64,000 nt of DNA, taken from contig MU270052.1 in assembly GCA_021432635.1 (NCBI GenBank), positions 85,212 through 149,211 of the forward strand, given 5' to 3'. How positions within the stretch are numbered: position 1 is the stretch's first letter; every line of letters begins with the position of its first letter. Below are positions 1 through 8,897 of this stretch, in pieces. The translations under genes and the position numbers were made by a program. The DNA comes from Thozetella sp. PMI_491. Taxonomy: Eukaryota > Ascomycota > Sordariomycetes > Chaetosphaeriales > Chaetosphaeriaceae. Under the pieces are notes generated by a model. That model saw only the letters and a program-made list of their open reading frames with translations. It was not told the DNA's origin and did no database searches.

Positions 1-378
1 TGGGTTCTCGGTGCCTTCTGAAACCCTTGTTCCTACCTCAGCATCGCCCGCTACCTCTTCTTCTCGAGTCTCTTCCGCCCCGGGGCCATAACTAGAGCCG
101 TTCGACTCACCGCCGGTCTCCCCGCGGGGAGCGAAATTTTGGTAGCGCGGGGATTTCAGGCTCTGCCAGAGGTACTCTGGAACATCTCGGTACGGTTGCT
201 CACCTTTAGGCTCTGTCGCTACCTCAGCATACATCTTCGCCATAACCTCGTCGTCATACCATCCACCAGGAATGCAATATGCCTTCTTCATCTTGAGGCC
301 CTTGGCTAGCCGAGGCTGGGTCTCTGCGATAGTATTGGTAGGAGACTCTGGACTTTGGTTTGAAGGCATGTTAGGCAT
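1..378 (-). CDS. hypothetical protein, 3' end beyond window
   Basis: The minus strand is open from the left edge up to a stop at 478-480. The first ATG in that frame lies at 378, with a second at 369. The visible part, about 126 residues, starts MPNMPSNQ and contains a basic stretch LAKGLKMKKAY followed by PGGWYDDEVMAKMY and VPEYLWQSLKSPRYQ. After that it becomes Gly/Ser/Glu-rich and looks disordered. No stop or obvious splice donor interrupts it before the window ends, so the C-terminus lies outside. I do not recognise a family and see no signal peptide or membrane segment. An upstream exon could exist because the frame stays open for 33 codons before the ATG. A coding role is supported only by the open frame and a protein-like composition in the first 80 residues. 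Confidence 0.45.
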   Translation of the reverse strand, partial: MPNMPSNQSPESPTNTIAETQPRLAKGLKMKKAYCIPGGWYDDEVMAKMYAEVATEPKGEQPYRDVPEYLWQSLKSPRYQNFAPRGETGGESNGSSYGPGAEETREEEVAGDAEVGTRVSEGTENP

Positions 379-1463
379 TTGGTTGAGGATGGTACGGCGG
401 GCGTGGCTGCTTGCTACGAGACTGGGTGCCAACCTAGGTAGTAGCAGAATGGCTCGGATAGAAGCAATGACTCGATCCTACGACTCTGAGAGATATCTTG
501 AGGGCGAGATAGAATAAATTTCTGAGTAGGTTCCACAAGCAGCTTATGTAGTACGGCTGGTCCATGGTGCACAACAAGAAGACTGATGGTGTAGGAATAG
601 GCTTAGCCCAGTTCATGACAAAGAAACAGAGCATCTCAATGGCATTGTACGAGATAAAAGCTTCATTGCTTAGATCTGATTGCGACACAGAACACTGTAC
701 CAGGCTGCCATCACAATAAAACAAGAGCACCCTTGGATTTAAGACCTTTCCCGCAACAAAGAAGCTTGCTCAACACATGAGCCGAACCCACATATAGTAG
801 TTTCCTTGGATCGAGACGTCGCGCGACCTCGCGCGGCTGAAGTGTGTGTGGTAGGGGTCACCTTACTAGCTGCCAGTTCCAACCAGTTGCAGCGTTCCCG
901 TGTTCCCCAGACCCCGCATTACCAAGGGCGTTGTGGGGTTTGGAGCCCCACCATCGGCCCTGGCGCTCTCCTTTTTTGTACCTATCGCTGTTGCCTCTGC
1001 AGTCTAGCATCACGTCTGGGCGGGACAGGGGCATCCAGCTACAAAATACTCTTGGGTGTGTTCCCATGACGAATTAACCACCCCCGCAATCGGAGTGAGT
1101 CTTGGTGCTGTACAGCGCCGTGGTCGCCCACAGATAAGCCCTCCTAGGGGCTCTCTCCAGTGGATACTGGTCGTTAGTTTGGCCTGGAGCCTCTGCCCAA
1201 CAAAGGCGGTTAGAAGACCAAGACTCCCCCAGTGATGCCCTTAGCCGAGTGTCGCCGAGTTGACCCCTCCTCCGGTACTCCATTGGCCCGGCACCTTTCC
1301 TTTCTCTTCTCCTCCCCGCCAATCACCACCGTGAACCTCGGAAGCTGTCTGGACCTACCTACATCTATCTATCTGTATATAGGCCCCGACGTCACTCATC
1401 CTATCCTCCACCTACATTCAATTGGGGTCAAAAAGGGGGAAAGAGAGTAAGAGCTGAAGCAAA
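379..1463. other. intergenic, no supported gene
   Basis: Divergent intergenic region between the left-edge gene (minus) and the transhydrogenase gene (plus). Short open frames here lack codon bias and coherent composition. The last 150 bases before 1464 are pyrimidine-rich on the plus strand, including a ctatctatctgtatatagg stretch near 1365-1383, and probably hold the transhydrogenase promoter. No RNA gene was recognised. Confidence 0.6.
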
Positions 1464-3157
1464 ATGGGGGCAGCCATCCGAATACTACCCAACGTAAGCT
1501 CCCTTCGTCTCCCCCGGCATCTTCTTGGTCGTGGATGCTAAAGCTCCTTCTCGGTATCCTGCAGCGGGCAGCGAGGGCGTCCAACCTCCTCCGGACCATC
1601 CAGTACACGCATCCGCCATCATGCCCCTGCCATTCTAACCCCAACCACCACCACCACCATGTGCAGCCCGCCGTGTCCAAGTTCGCGGAGCGGACTTCAC
1701 GGCGGTCCTACGCAACCCCCCAGGACCCCACCCAGCTTAAGGAGTACGCGTTTGAGATGGCCGCGTCGTCCATCCGCTTCGGGCCCGGCGTCACCCAGGA
1801 GGTCGGCATGGACCTCAAGAATATGCACGCCAAGCGGATCTGCGTCGTCACCGACGAGACGGTCGACAAGCTCGACGCCATGCGGCAGGTCCGCGAGGCC
1901 CTCACCCGCGAGGGGCTAGACTTTAAGGTCTTCAACAAGACGAGGGTCGAGCCAAAGGACTACTCGTGAGTTCCCTGCCCCGCAACCACAAGTCCTCTCA
2001 AGCTGCTCACCTTGCTCGCTCGCTCTAGCATCAAAGAGGCCATCGCGTGGGCGAAGCCATATAACCCTGACGCCTTCCTCGCCGTTGGTGGTGGCTCTGT
2101 CATCGACACGGCCAAGCTGATGAACCTGTACTCGTGCTACCCCGATGCGGATTTCCTAGACTTCGTCAACGCGCCATTAGGCAAGGGCCGCCCTATCGAC
2201 AAGAAGCTGCACCCTCTCATCGCCATCCCTACCACCGCCGGCACCGGAAGTGAGACCACCGGCACAGCTATCTTCGACCTGGTGTCGAAGCGCGCCAAGA
2301 CGGGCGTGGCCCACCGCAACCTGAAGCCCACTCTTGGTATCTGTGATCCCATCAACACCCGGACCATGCCGTCGGCCGTCAAAGCTGCCTCCGGTCTGGA
2401 CGTCCTGTGCCACTCCCTAGAGTCGTGGACTGCCATTCCTTTCAACGAGCGCACCCCCCGGCCCACCAACCCTCTCTTGCGGCCCGCGTACCAGGGCGCT
2501 AATCCTATCAGTGACATCTTCTCGCTCAACGCCCTCAAGGCGACGGTCAAGTATCTACCCAGGGCCGTCAAGAACCCGGACGACATGGAGGCCCAGAGCG
2601 AGATGCTCCTAGCCGCCACCCTCGCCGGTGTCGGGTTCGGAAACGCGGGCGTCCATCTGTGCCACGGTAAGCAAACAGCCCCTCCCTATCCATCCGGCAC
2701 CGCCCGAGATCCGGGCTGACCGTGACCAGGCATGTCGTACCCCATCTCGGGCCAGAATCCCGGCTACAAGCACGCGGGTTACGAAGTCAACGAGTCCATC
2801 ATCCCCCACGGTGTCTCGGTGGCCGTCTCGGCCCCGGCTGTCTTTCGCTTCACCGCCCCCTCCAACCCGCTGCGTCACCTCCAGGCGGCCGAGGCTTTCG
2901 GCGTTGACATCAGCAACGTGAAGCTTGAGAGCGCCGGCGAGGTGCTCGCCGAGGCGCTAACGAAATTCCTCGCCGACCTCGGCGACCAGCCGAGCGGACT
3001 GAAGGACCTGGGCTTCCAGTCGCAGCATCTTGAAGGCCTCGTGGAGGGTACCATCCCCCAGGCCCGCGTCTTGATGCTGGCTCCTGGGCTGGCGAAGGAG
3101 CTGCAGCAGGAGAGGGAGCAGCTCCACCGGTTGTTCGAGGATGCCATGGAGCACTGA
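1464..3157 (+). CDS. hydroxyacid-oxoacid transhydrogenase (HOT/ADHFE1-type iron-containing alcohol dehydrogenase), mitochondrial
   Basis: Iron-dependent group III alcohol dehydrogenase family. HOT enzymes couple 4-hydroxybutyrate oxidation to 2-oxoglutarate reduction in mitochondria. Four exons were rebuilt: 1464-1493, 1565-1965, 2029-2666, 2730-3157, giving 498 residues. Splice signals are good: donors GTAAGC, GTGAGT and GTAAGC, with a GCTAAAG branch and AG acceptors in phase. The N-terminus is basic and lacks acidic residues (MGAAIRILPN, then RAARASNLLRTIQY and a His-rich run), as in a targeting peptide. Family motifs seen are AVGGGSVIDTAK (nucleotide binding), PTTAGTGSETT, GLDVLCHSLESW and the metal-site segment HLCHGMSYPISG, which is created by joining exons 3 and 4. 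The length matches fungal and animal HOT. The tiny first exon (10 codons) is the least certain part; an internal ATG at 1535 would avoid it. Substrate specificity is inferred from the family. Confidence 0.93.
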
Positions 3158-3471
3158 TCAGGCGTAAATACACTGGGCGTCGGCTGTGACCCAGCTCACG
3201 TCGGACAAGGGACTCACATACTGTCACAGCTCTAGCTCCCCTTGGTAAGGCTTCGAGCCTCGCCGAATCACGTAGTTGTGTAATCCATGAACGATAGCAT
3301 ATACAAGATATATATTTACACACACGTCCCCGAGCAACTCTCTATAAACTGTATGCTTTCTCAGGTTCCTTATCCTGATATTACAGCTTCGCCGTAACCC
3401 CATCACGGATACATTCACCAAGTATCTGCGGATCTCAAAAATACCAATCTCGACACAATATCCAGTTTGGC

Positions 3472-3974
3472 ATGTCGAGCAACGACGACGAGGCTGCTCT
3501 CGCCAAGCTCATGGAATGGCTCCGCGCCAGATATCCGGGGATCTCTGAAGATGAAATCAGACAGAGAGTTGAGGATCATCTAGAGTTCAAGAAGGAATCG
3601 GTACTCAACGAGTCTCCTAAAAATGAGGAATACCAATCCCGGGGAACCTCTCGAGAGGAAGAACAGGAGAATACGACTAATGCCAGCTCTTCCTCTGTAG
3701 GTATCTCTCGACTTGCTGACCCCTGATGTATCCTCTGACACAGCAGCCTTATTTATAGACCACTGACAATACAGCCACGGAGGAAAGCCGCGAAACTACG
3801 CCTAGGGCTTCTGCAAACCCGGAGACGCGCGACACAGTGCAGTCCAACATAGGTCAACCACACTGGCTGCAAGGTGATCTTTTATCTGCCATAGAAGCCT
3901 CGGCTTCATATAGCCCGCCGAATGACAAGACCTCCACGGAGAGTCAACGTCCTCCAGATTGGCGCTGGATCTAG
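3472..3974 (+). CDS. small acidic hypothetical protein, two exons
   Basis: Exons 3472-3700 and 3775-3974 join across a 74-bp intron (donor GTATCT, branch CACTGAC, acceptor ACAG) and encode 142 residues. The N-terminal 45 residues (MSSNDDEAALAKLMEWLR, then GISEDEIRQRVEDHLEFKKE) should form two or three amphipathic helices. The rest is rich in Ser, Thr, Glu and Asn and looks disordered, ending PPDWRWI. No signal peptide, membrane segment or known domain is visible. It lies about 315 bp downstream of the transhydrogenase on the same strand. The spliced model is supported because the exon 2 frame stays open for 65 codons up to a TAG and only this phase works. Function unknown; this may be a lineage-restricted gene. 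Confidence 0.6.
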
Positions 3975-4173
3975 ATACAAGGTAGATTCACGGCGTAGTT
4001 TACTGGCAATGGTTCTACAGCGGCTCTTGAAGCGTGAACACGCCGGAAAGCAGTGGAGATAATGGCACCGAGCTTACTAGTCCTAGTAAGACCAATTTTT
4101 CTATGAATTACAAATTGATACAAAGCCACAAACACCGAGAGCCGTTCATTTTTGTCTTCTATGCCGGTTTTCC

Positions 4174-5115
4174 TCAAAACAAGAACCACGACCCGGCGCC
4201 CACGGCCATCAGCATGGACCCTACGACCGTGACGACGGCCATGCCCCCTACCTTTACCCCCCGGACCGCCGCGCTAAAGGCTGCGCAATCGCCGGTGGTA
4301 TTACCTGTTTCGATGCATCGTGCTTTGAGCAGAATGTCGGAAATGTTGCGCGCCAAGGTGGCATCGACCTTGACGCCGCAGGGGTATACGGGATTGATGT
4401 CCTCCTCCACGTACCCATCCTCCGGCTTGTCCAGCGTGCCATATGTCACCGTGGTGCTCGCGTCCTCGGCCAGCACGGGGCAGTCGTACGTGCCACCAGT
4501 GGCGTTGACGTGCCCCAGAACGTCAAAGTTACCCAGCGCCCCAGCGCACGGCCCGGTCGCTGCGATGTCCGGCACCGTCCCGTTGTCAGCCACGGTGAAG
4601 GACACCAGCCCCTCGAGCAGCGTGATCGGTGGGCCAACCCGGCCCCGGAGCTTCCCGTCATCGGTGGCATTGCAGCTCGCCATGTACCCGAACTCATAGC
4701 CCAGGAACCAGCGCGAGTCGGCACCGCGGTCGAGCAGTGCGTCGCCGGTATGGTTGACGACGAGGAACGGCTCCGGTACCGGCTCGTTAGCGCTTGTGTT
4801 GAAGACGCCGTGGTTGAGCGTCCCGAGCAGGGACGTCTTGCGTTTGAAGTTGGATAGATGCCACTGGAAGAAATAGGAGAAGTTATTCACGGCGGTGAAG
4901 TTCTGGAAGGCGAAGACGATGGGCATGGCGCTCGTGGGCTTGTAGGTGGCATTGTGCCTTGGGAAGACGAGGTCAATCTCGACGACGGTTGGGTACTCCA
5001 GGCTGCCGGGCTCGTGGTCGTGGTCTCCATCGTGTGCAGCCGCGAAAGGACATCGGGACAAGGGCAGGGTGAGGAAGAGATATGCGCAGAGAAGGTTGAG
5101 CGGCTTGGGCGCCAT
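4174..5115 (-). CDS. DUF7136-family secreted protein, likely GPI-anchored
   Basis: Single-exon gene of 313 residues. The ATG at 5115 is chosen because the upstream in-frame codon is GTG. An N-terminal signal peptide (NLLCAYLFLTLPLSRCPFAAA) is followed by a His/Asp-rich DGDHDHE stretch. The mature protein begins with the segment EYPTVVEIDLVFPRHNATYKP, then MPIVFAFQN, which I associate with the fungal DUF7136 family. It has many N-glycosylation sequons (NAT, NFT, NFS, NTS, NHT, NGT, NIS, NTT) and about eight cysteines in the mature part. The C-terminus ends in a hydrophobic tail (VGGMAVVTVVGSMLMAVGAGSWFLF) after a small-residue stretch, as in GPI-anchored proteins. A cell-wall or plasma-membrane surface location is inferred; molecular function is unknown for the family. 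Confidence 0.88.
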   Translation of the reverse strand: MAPKPLNLLCAYLFLTLPLSRCPFAAAHDGDHDHEPGSLEYPTVVEIDLVFPRHNATYKPTSAMPIVFAFQNFTAVNNFSYFFQWHLSNFKRKTSLLGTLNHGVFNTSANEPVPEPFLVVNHTGDALLDRGADSRWFLGYEFGYMASCNATDDGKLRGRVGPPITLLEGLVSFTVADNGTVPDIAATGPCAGALGNFDVLGHVNATGGTYDCPVLAEDASTTVTYGTLDKPEDGYVEEDINPVYPCGVKVDATLARNISDILLKARCIETGNTTGDCAAFSAAVRGVKVGGMAVVTVVGSMLMAVGAGSWFLF

Positions 5116-6455
5116 GGACACCGACGGTGGCGCCTCGGAGCCGAGGTACCTGCGGTATCGACTTTAATAGCTGCGCCTCTGTCCTCCGGCGATGAGCTAT
5201 CCACTTGGCCGTGAACAGCTAGGATCGCTCGCCCTGGAACACTTGGGATGCGCCTGGCAAACCAGTTCGCTCGAGATCGACTTCTGGGGGCGGGAATCAC
5301 AAGGGAGAATCCGGGTCAGCTTCCAGGCCTGGCCCCTCCATTACCTCAACGCCAGGCTCGTATTTCATCATCGATGCCATCCTCTACCCCGGCTTTTATA
5401 CCGCGTTCGAGTTATATCAAATCTTGCTCACCGGAAGCTCCATGGCCAACGATTCGATGCGACTACAGGCTAAAACAGCGCGCTCGGTAGATGCGGTGCG
5501 GGCTCCTAGACAACTCATTGCGCGCGGGCTGCAGGCTCCGGGGATTAATCAAAAGAAGGTTCTGGGCACTGGGACGGCTGATCTGCAACGTCGCGCGGCG
5601 CTCTGCGTTCTGGTTGGGGAAGCGCAGCACAGCAAGCTGGTGTGTGTATTTTGGGATCCCACATCCCGAATGCCCCCTTGCCCCGTGAACTACCGAGACC
5701 TCGAATACAGCCTTCTACAGACGAGAGGGGGCCTGGTAGGTCTGACTTGCAGGGCGACGAATTAAGCTTAAATAAAAGCTTTCTTCGCTCTTTCCAACCC
5801 CTGAAATCTCCGAGCCTGAGAGGGGTCTAGGCGGATGGCTCGGACAGCAGTGACAGCCCTTCGTGTTCGTCATCCGTGCATATAGATCTGACCTTAATCT
5901 GGCTTATGAGAGTTCCTCGTATCATACGGGGTGATGCAGGTCCATTCTGCCGCGAACCTTGTGCTACTCATCCCACAGTGCCGAGCCTTTTGGATCCTGG
6001 GGGATTCTACCAAAGGGATTTGGCGGCCTCTTGGCAGTGTCTTGGCAGCAGCCGCAGCAGCCCCTAGCCTAGACGGCTCTGCATGAGGTGTGGTGTTGTG
6101 GTCGGCCTGTGCCAAGCTCCTGTTGTATATTCCAACTCCACAGCCAATAACCTTAGCCCGGGGGCCCAGAGAGGCAGACCCAAAGATAATATGCTGCAAG
6201 CAGCTCAGTTATGTCGAATTCTCGGTCGGCACAAGGCTCGAGCCGCTATCAATAGTCTAAGATAGAATAACACGGCCGATGGCCCCTAATAACTTTCCAA
6301 AACCCGCGGTATGCCAGGACGCCATATATCCATGCTAGAAACAAAGTATGCTCCCGAGGTCGGGCTCACCGACGACCGCTCCAGCCATGTCGTCTTTCCT
6401 CTCCCCGGCGGGGTTAGTTGCCCGAGGCAAGTTGGGCAGCTAGGCTCCACGTCCC
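5116..6455. other. intergenic, no supported gene
   Basis: This stretch lies upstream of the DUF7136 gene and downstream of the first small secreted protein, both on the minus strand. Several 60-110-codon open frames exist on both strands, but none has coherent composition, splice context or family resemblance. The part nearest 5116 should hold the DUF7136 promoter. Nothing repetitive was seen. Confidence 0.5.
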
Positions 6456-6968
6456 TTAGAGCATGCCTACGACGCCGATGAGCGCGGCGGCGGCCATGCC
6501 CATGGCAGCAACGCCGGTCTCGCGAGGAGCCGCAGCATTTTTGGTTCCCGCGCAGTCGGGCAGATTGAGGACCTCGGTGATCTCGGCGGCGGCGACATCG
6601 GAGGACTTGGAGGCACAGACGGTGAGCGACGACAAGATGTCGGCGTGCGACTTGAAGGCCGCATCGAGGCCGGACTTGTACGAGCTGAGCTCAGACTGAA
6701 TCGAGGTGGGAGCGGCGCGGATGGCGGCGCAGGCGTCCGTGGCGGTAGCGGTGGACTGGGAGTCTGCGTACGAGAAGAAGGCCGGGTCTGTCGGGGTCGG
6801 CACGGCAGCGATGACGGACAGCGCATCGTAGTAAACCGCGTCGCAGCCTGTGAGGCCCGAGTCCGAGGTGGCACGGGGCGCGAGGTTGGCAACGGGCACA
6901 TTGGGGAACGGGGCGACGGCGGCCATGGCGGCCGAGGCAGCGGCAAGGAGGAGGACCTGGGTCTGCAT
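6456..6968 (-). CDS. small secreted four-cysteine protein with GPI-type tail (paralogue 1)
   Basis: Intronless, 170 residues from ATG 6968 (MQTQVLLLAAASAAMAAVA), which gives a clean signal peptide; an in-frame upstream extension lacks one. The mature region has four cysteines (GCDAV, DACAA, VCASK, DCAGT) and is rich in Ala, Ser, Thr and Pro. The C-terminus (AAPRETGVAAMGMAAAALIGVVGML) is a small-residue and hydrophobic tail typical of a GPI signal. It resembles fungal secreted proteins annotated as DUF7735 or 'infection structure specific protein'; that name is from memory and tentative. The gene at 8379-8897 has the same layout, the same four-Cys order and the same PRETG tail, so the two are paralogues. 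Function unknown; a surface or extracellular role is inferred. Confidence 0.85.
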   Translation of the reverse strand: MQTQVLLLAAASAAMAAVAPFPNVPVANLAPRATSDSGLTGCDAVYYDALSVIAAVPTPTDPAFFSYADSQSTATATDACAAIRAAPTSIQSELSSYKSGLDAAFKSHADILSSLTVCASKSSDVAAAEITEVLNLPDCAGTKNAAAPRETGVAAMGMAAAALIGVVGML

Positions 6969-8378
6969 GGTGGTGATTGGTGGCTGTCCTGCGTGCACGA
7001 TCGATCGTGGAGGGTTGGGAGGCGATGGATGGCCGCGGGAGAGTGTGTGGCGCTTTGTTGTTGACTGAAGACCGAGAGAGGAAGGACTTTAAGAAGATAG
7101 ACAGAGCCTCGAGCTAGGTATATATATCTACTATCTACTCCGTATCAGGCAGTGGTACATGGAGAGCAGGAGAGCAGCGGAGGTTCGGCCGTTTGTTCTT
7201 ATGGCCCCCCTGTCATCAGCACAGGAGATCATCGTGAATTTGGGCGGGGGGTTACCCTGGCATGTCTTGCTACGATTTGTAGTGCGTGCTGTACTATGTA
7301 GTATGTGGTGTCCCCTAACAGGGGGGTTCAATTCGGCTGTCACCCTGTCATTTGGGAGACCAAGAAAGTCTGCCCCATCGCCAGCCTCAATGCAAAATTA
7401 CCACCGCGGTCCGTCATGCTGTGCACGCTGGGGTCGTTGGTGATGGCTCTAGCCGCTCCATAATTAGCTCTCGAGGTTCACGCCAAGACAGAGCCTGACC
7501 CGATGCAAAAGGCGTTAGCCAAGGCTTCAGGCAGCTGCAGTGACAGTGATAGGGCTACGGCCGAGTTTCTCGTTGTTTCCTTCCCTCTTCAACAATTCCC
7601 TTTAGCAGCAGGAGCAGGGGAGAAGTGACGCCAGGGGGCCGGCCCCGACTATAGGTGGTCCAGAGCCAAGGCCCCACTAAAAAACAACCTAAACCCCACA
7701 ATAGTTTAAGGGGTGACTTTGCCGCTAGCTTCACCATTGGTCCCGTCTGCCTGGCAGCTCCCATGTAACTAGAAGGGGAAGAAAAAAAAAAGAAAAGAGT
7801 CGATTGTAGAAAGTCGTCCAAGCCAATCCAATCCGGCTTATCCAAGCCAGCATTGAGCACATACCCCTGGCCTGTCTTAGTCTGCTTCAGAACAGAACAG
7901 CCTCACTCCCCCTAATTTACTGGCACTTGCAACAAAGCCGCAGGAGAAGCCTACGCCCTTGTGCGGGGCCGTGTTGCCCGTTCTTGGCAGCTGGAACTGT
8001 CCATGTAAGTAAGCCCGTGTGCGGTTCAAGAATTGCACCGAGTTTACTGGATCGACACGACCTGGCCCTTCGCACAAACTCCCCTAGGCCTATCGGCTGC
8101 CCTCAGCTCGGGTAGACTCGTAAAGATGGCCGTGTCTTGCTGACAGTCAGAACACACCGCGCCAAGTTACAAAGGAAATTGCCAGGACATTTCTTCCTAA
8201 GCCACTGAGCATCCGAGGAATATCTATCGTACAACGAGCTGCCCGTCTGTCTTTCTTCCAAGGCCTGCCCTCCCGGCAATCTTGTCTTTGAGAGAACCAT
8301 CCAAGCGGCCGTTCTCTTGCCTCCACTGCGCTGTCTCGCACAGCTCGCCCGCACCGCCGGATCGAACCCCCCGTGATG
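6969..8378. other. intergenic between two paralogous secreted-protein genes
   Basis: 1.4 kb between two head-to-tail minus-strand paralogues. Apart from the TATA-like run at 7119-7127 and an A/G-rich patch at about 7779-7798, I see no gene, RNA or repeat. Frames at 7555-7860 and 8103-8354 have non-protein-like composition. Confidence 0.5.
7119..7127 (-). promoter_or_regulatory. TATA-like element upstream of secreted paralogue 1
   Basis: An alternating TATATATAT run sits about 150 bp upstream of the ATG at 6968, in the only clearly AT-rich patch of this upstream region. Position and sequence fit a TATA box; no transcript data are available. Confidence 0.35.
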
Positions 8379-8897
8379 TTATAGCATGCCGATTGCGCCG
8401 ATCACCGCGACGACGGCGGCGCCTATGGCAATCGCCCCTGTCTCCCGCGGCCCGGCGTTCTTGGTCCGGGACCCTGTTGGCGCACCAGTGCAGGCAGTGA
8501 CGTGGAGGATGGGATCTATGATGGTCTTGAGGTCGGGGTCCGCCGCACAGCTGCTGACCTTGGTCACTAGCTCCGGCTTGGCTTGCACATCCGAAGCAAC
8601 GTGCGATAGGTAAGATGAGATTTCGGGCTGGAGTGAGCTCGGAGCCGCGCTGAGGATGCTGCACGGGTCGTCGATGCCGGACACGCTGGAGACGAAGGAA
8701 CCCGCGGCACCGGTCAGGGTCGGCACTGCGGTGATTACGTCCAGTAAGGATGCAAGGACGGTGGTGCAGTCCGCGAAAGCGTCTGTCGAGGTGGAGGAAG
8801 GCGGGCCCGAGGTCGTCGTGGTCTGGGCAGCTTGCCGGGCTTCCAGCGCTAGTACTGCCGGGGCCGCCGCCAGAAGGCCGATGAACATGCTCCGCAT
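8379..8897 (-). CDS. small secreted four-cysteine protein with GPI-type tail (paralogue 2)
   Basis: Intronless, 172 residues, ATG at 8897. The signal peptide is MRSMFIGLLAAAPAVLALEARQ, followed by a Thr/Ser-rich linker. Four cysteines occur as DCTTV, DPCSI, SCAAD and ACTGA, with spacing like that of the gene at 6456-6968. Shared features also include VITAVPT versus VIAAVPT, AAPSSLQPEISSY versus AAPTSIQSELSSY, and the tail PRETGAIAIGAAVVAVIGAIGML. The pair therefore arose by duplication but has diverged widely. A GPI-anchored or secreted surface protein is inferred. No catalytic motif was seen, so function is unknown. Confidence 0.85.
   Translation of the reverse strand: MRSMFIGLLAAAPAVLALEARQAAQTTTTSGPPSSTSTDAFADCTTVLASLLDVITAVPTLTGAAGSFVSSVSGIDDPCSILSAAPSSLQPEISSYLSHVASDVQAKPELVTKVSSCAADPDLKTIIDPILHVTACTGAPTGSRTKNAGPRETGAIAIGAAVVAVIGAIGML

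Noticed and set aside
434-730. 98-codon minus-strand frame near the left edge
   Set aside because: It overlaps upstream sequence of the edge gene in another frame, with random-looking composition and no codon bias.
4034-4699. 221-codon plus-strand frame
   Set aside because: Antisense shadow of the DUF7136 gene; its Pro/Ser/Thr-rich content mirrors the true codons.
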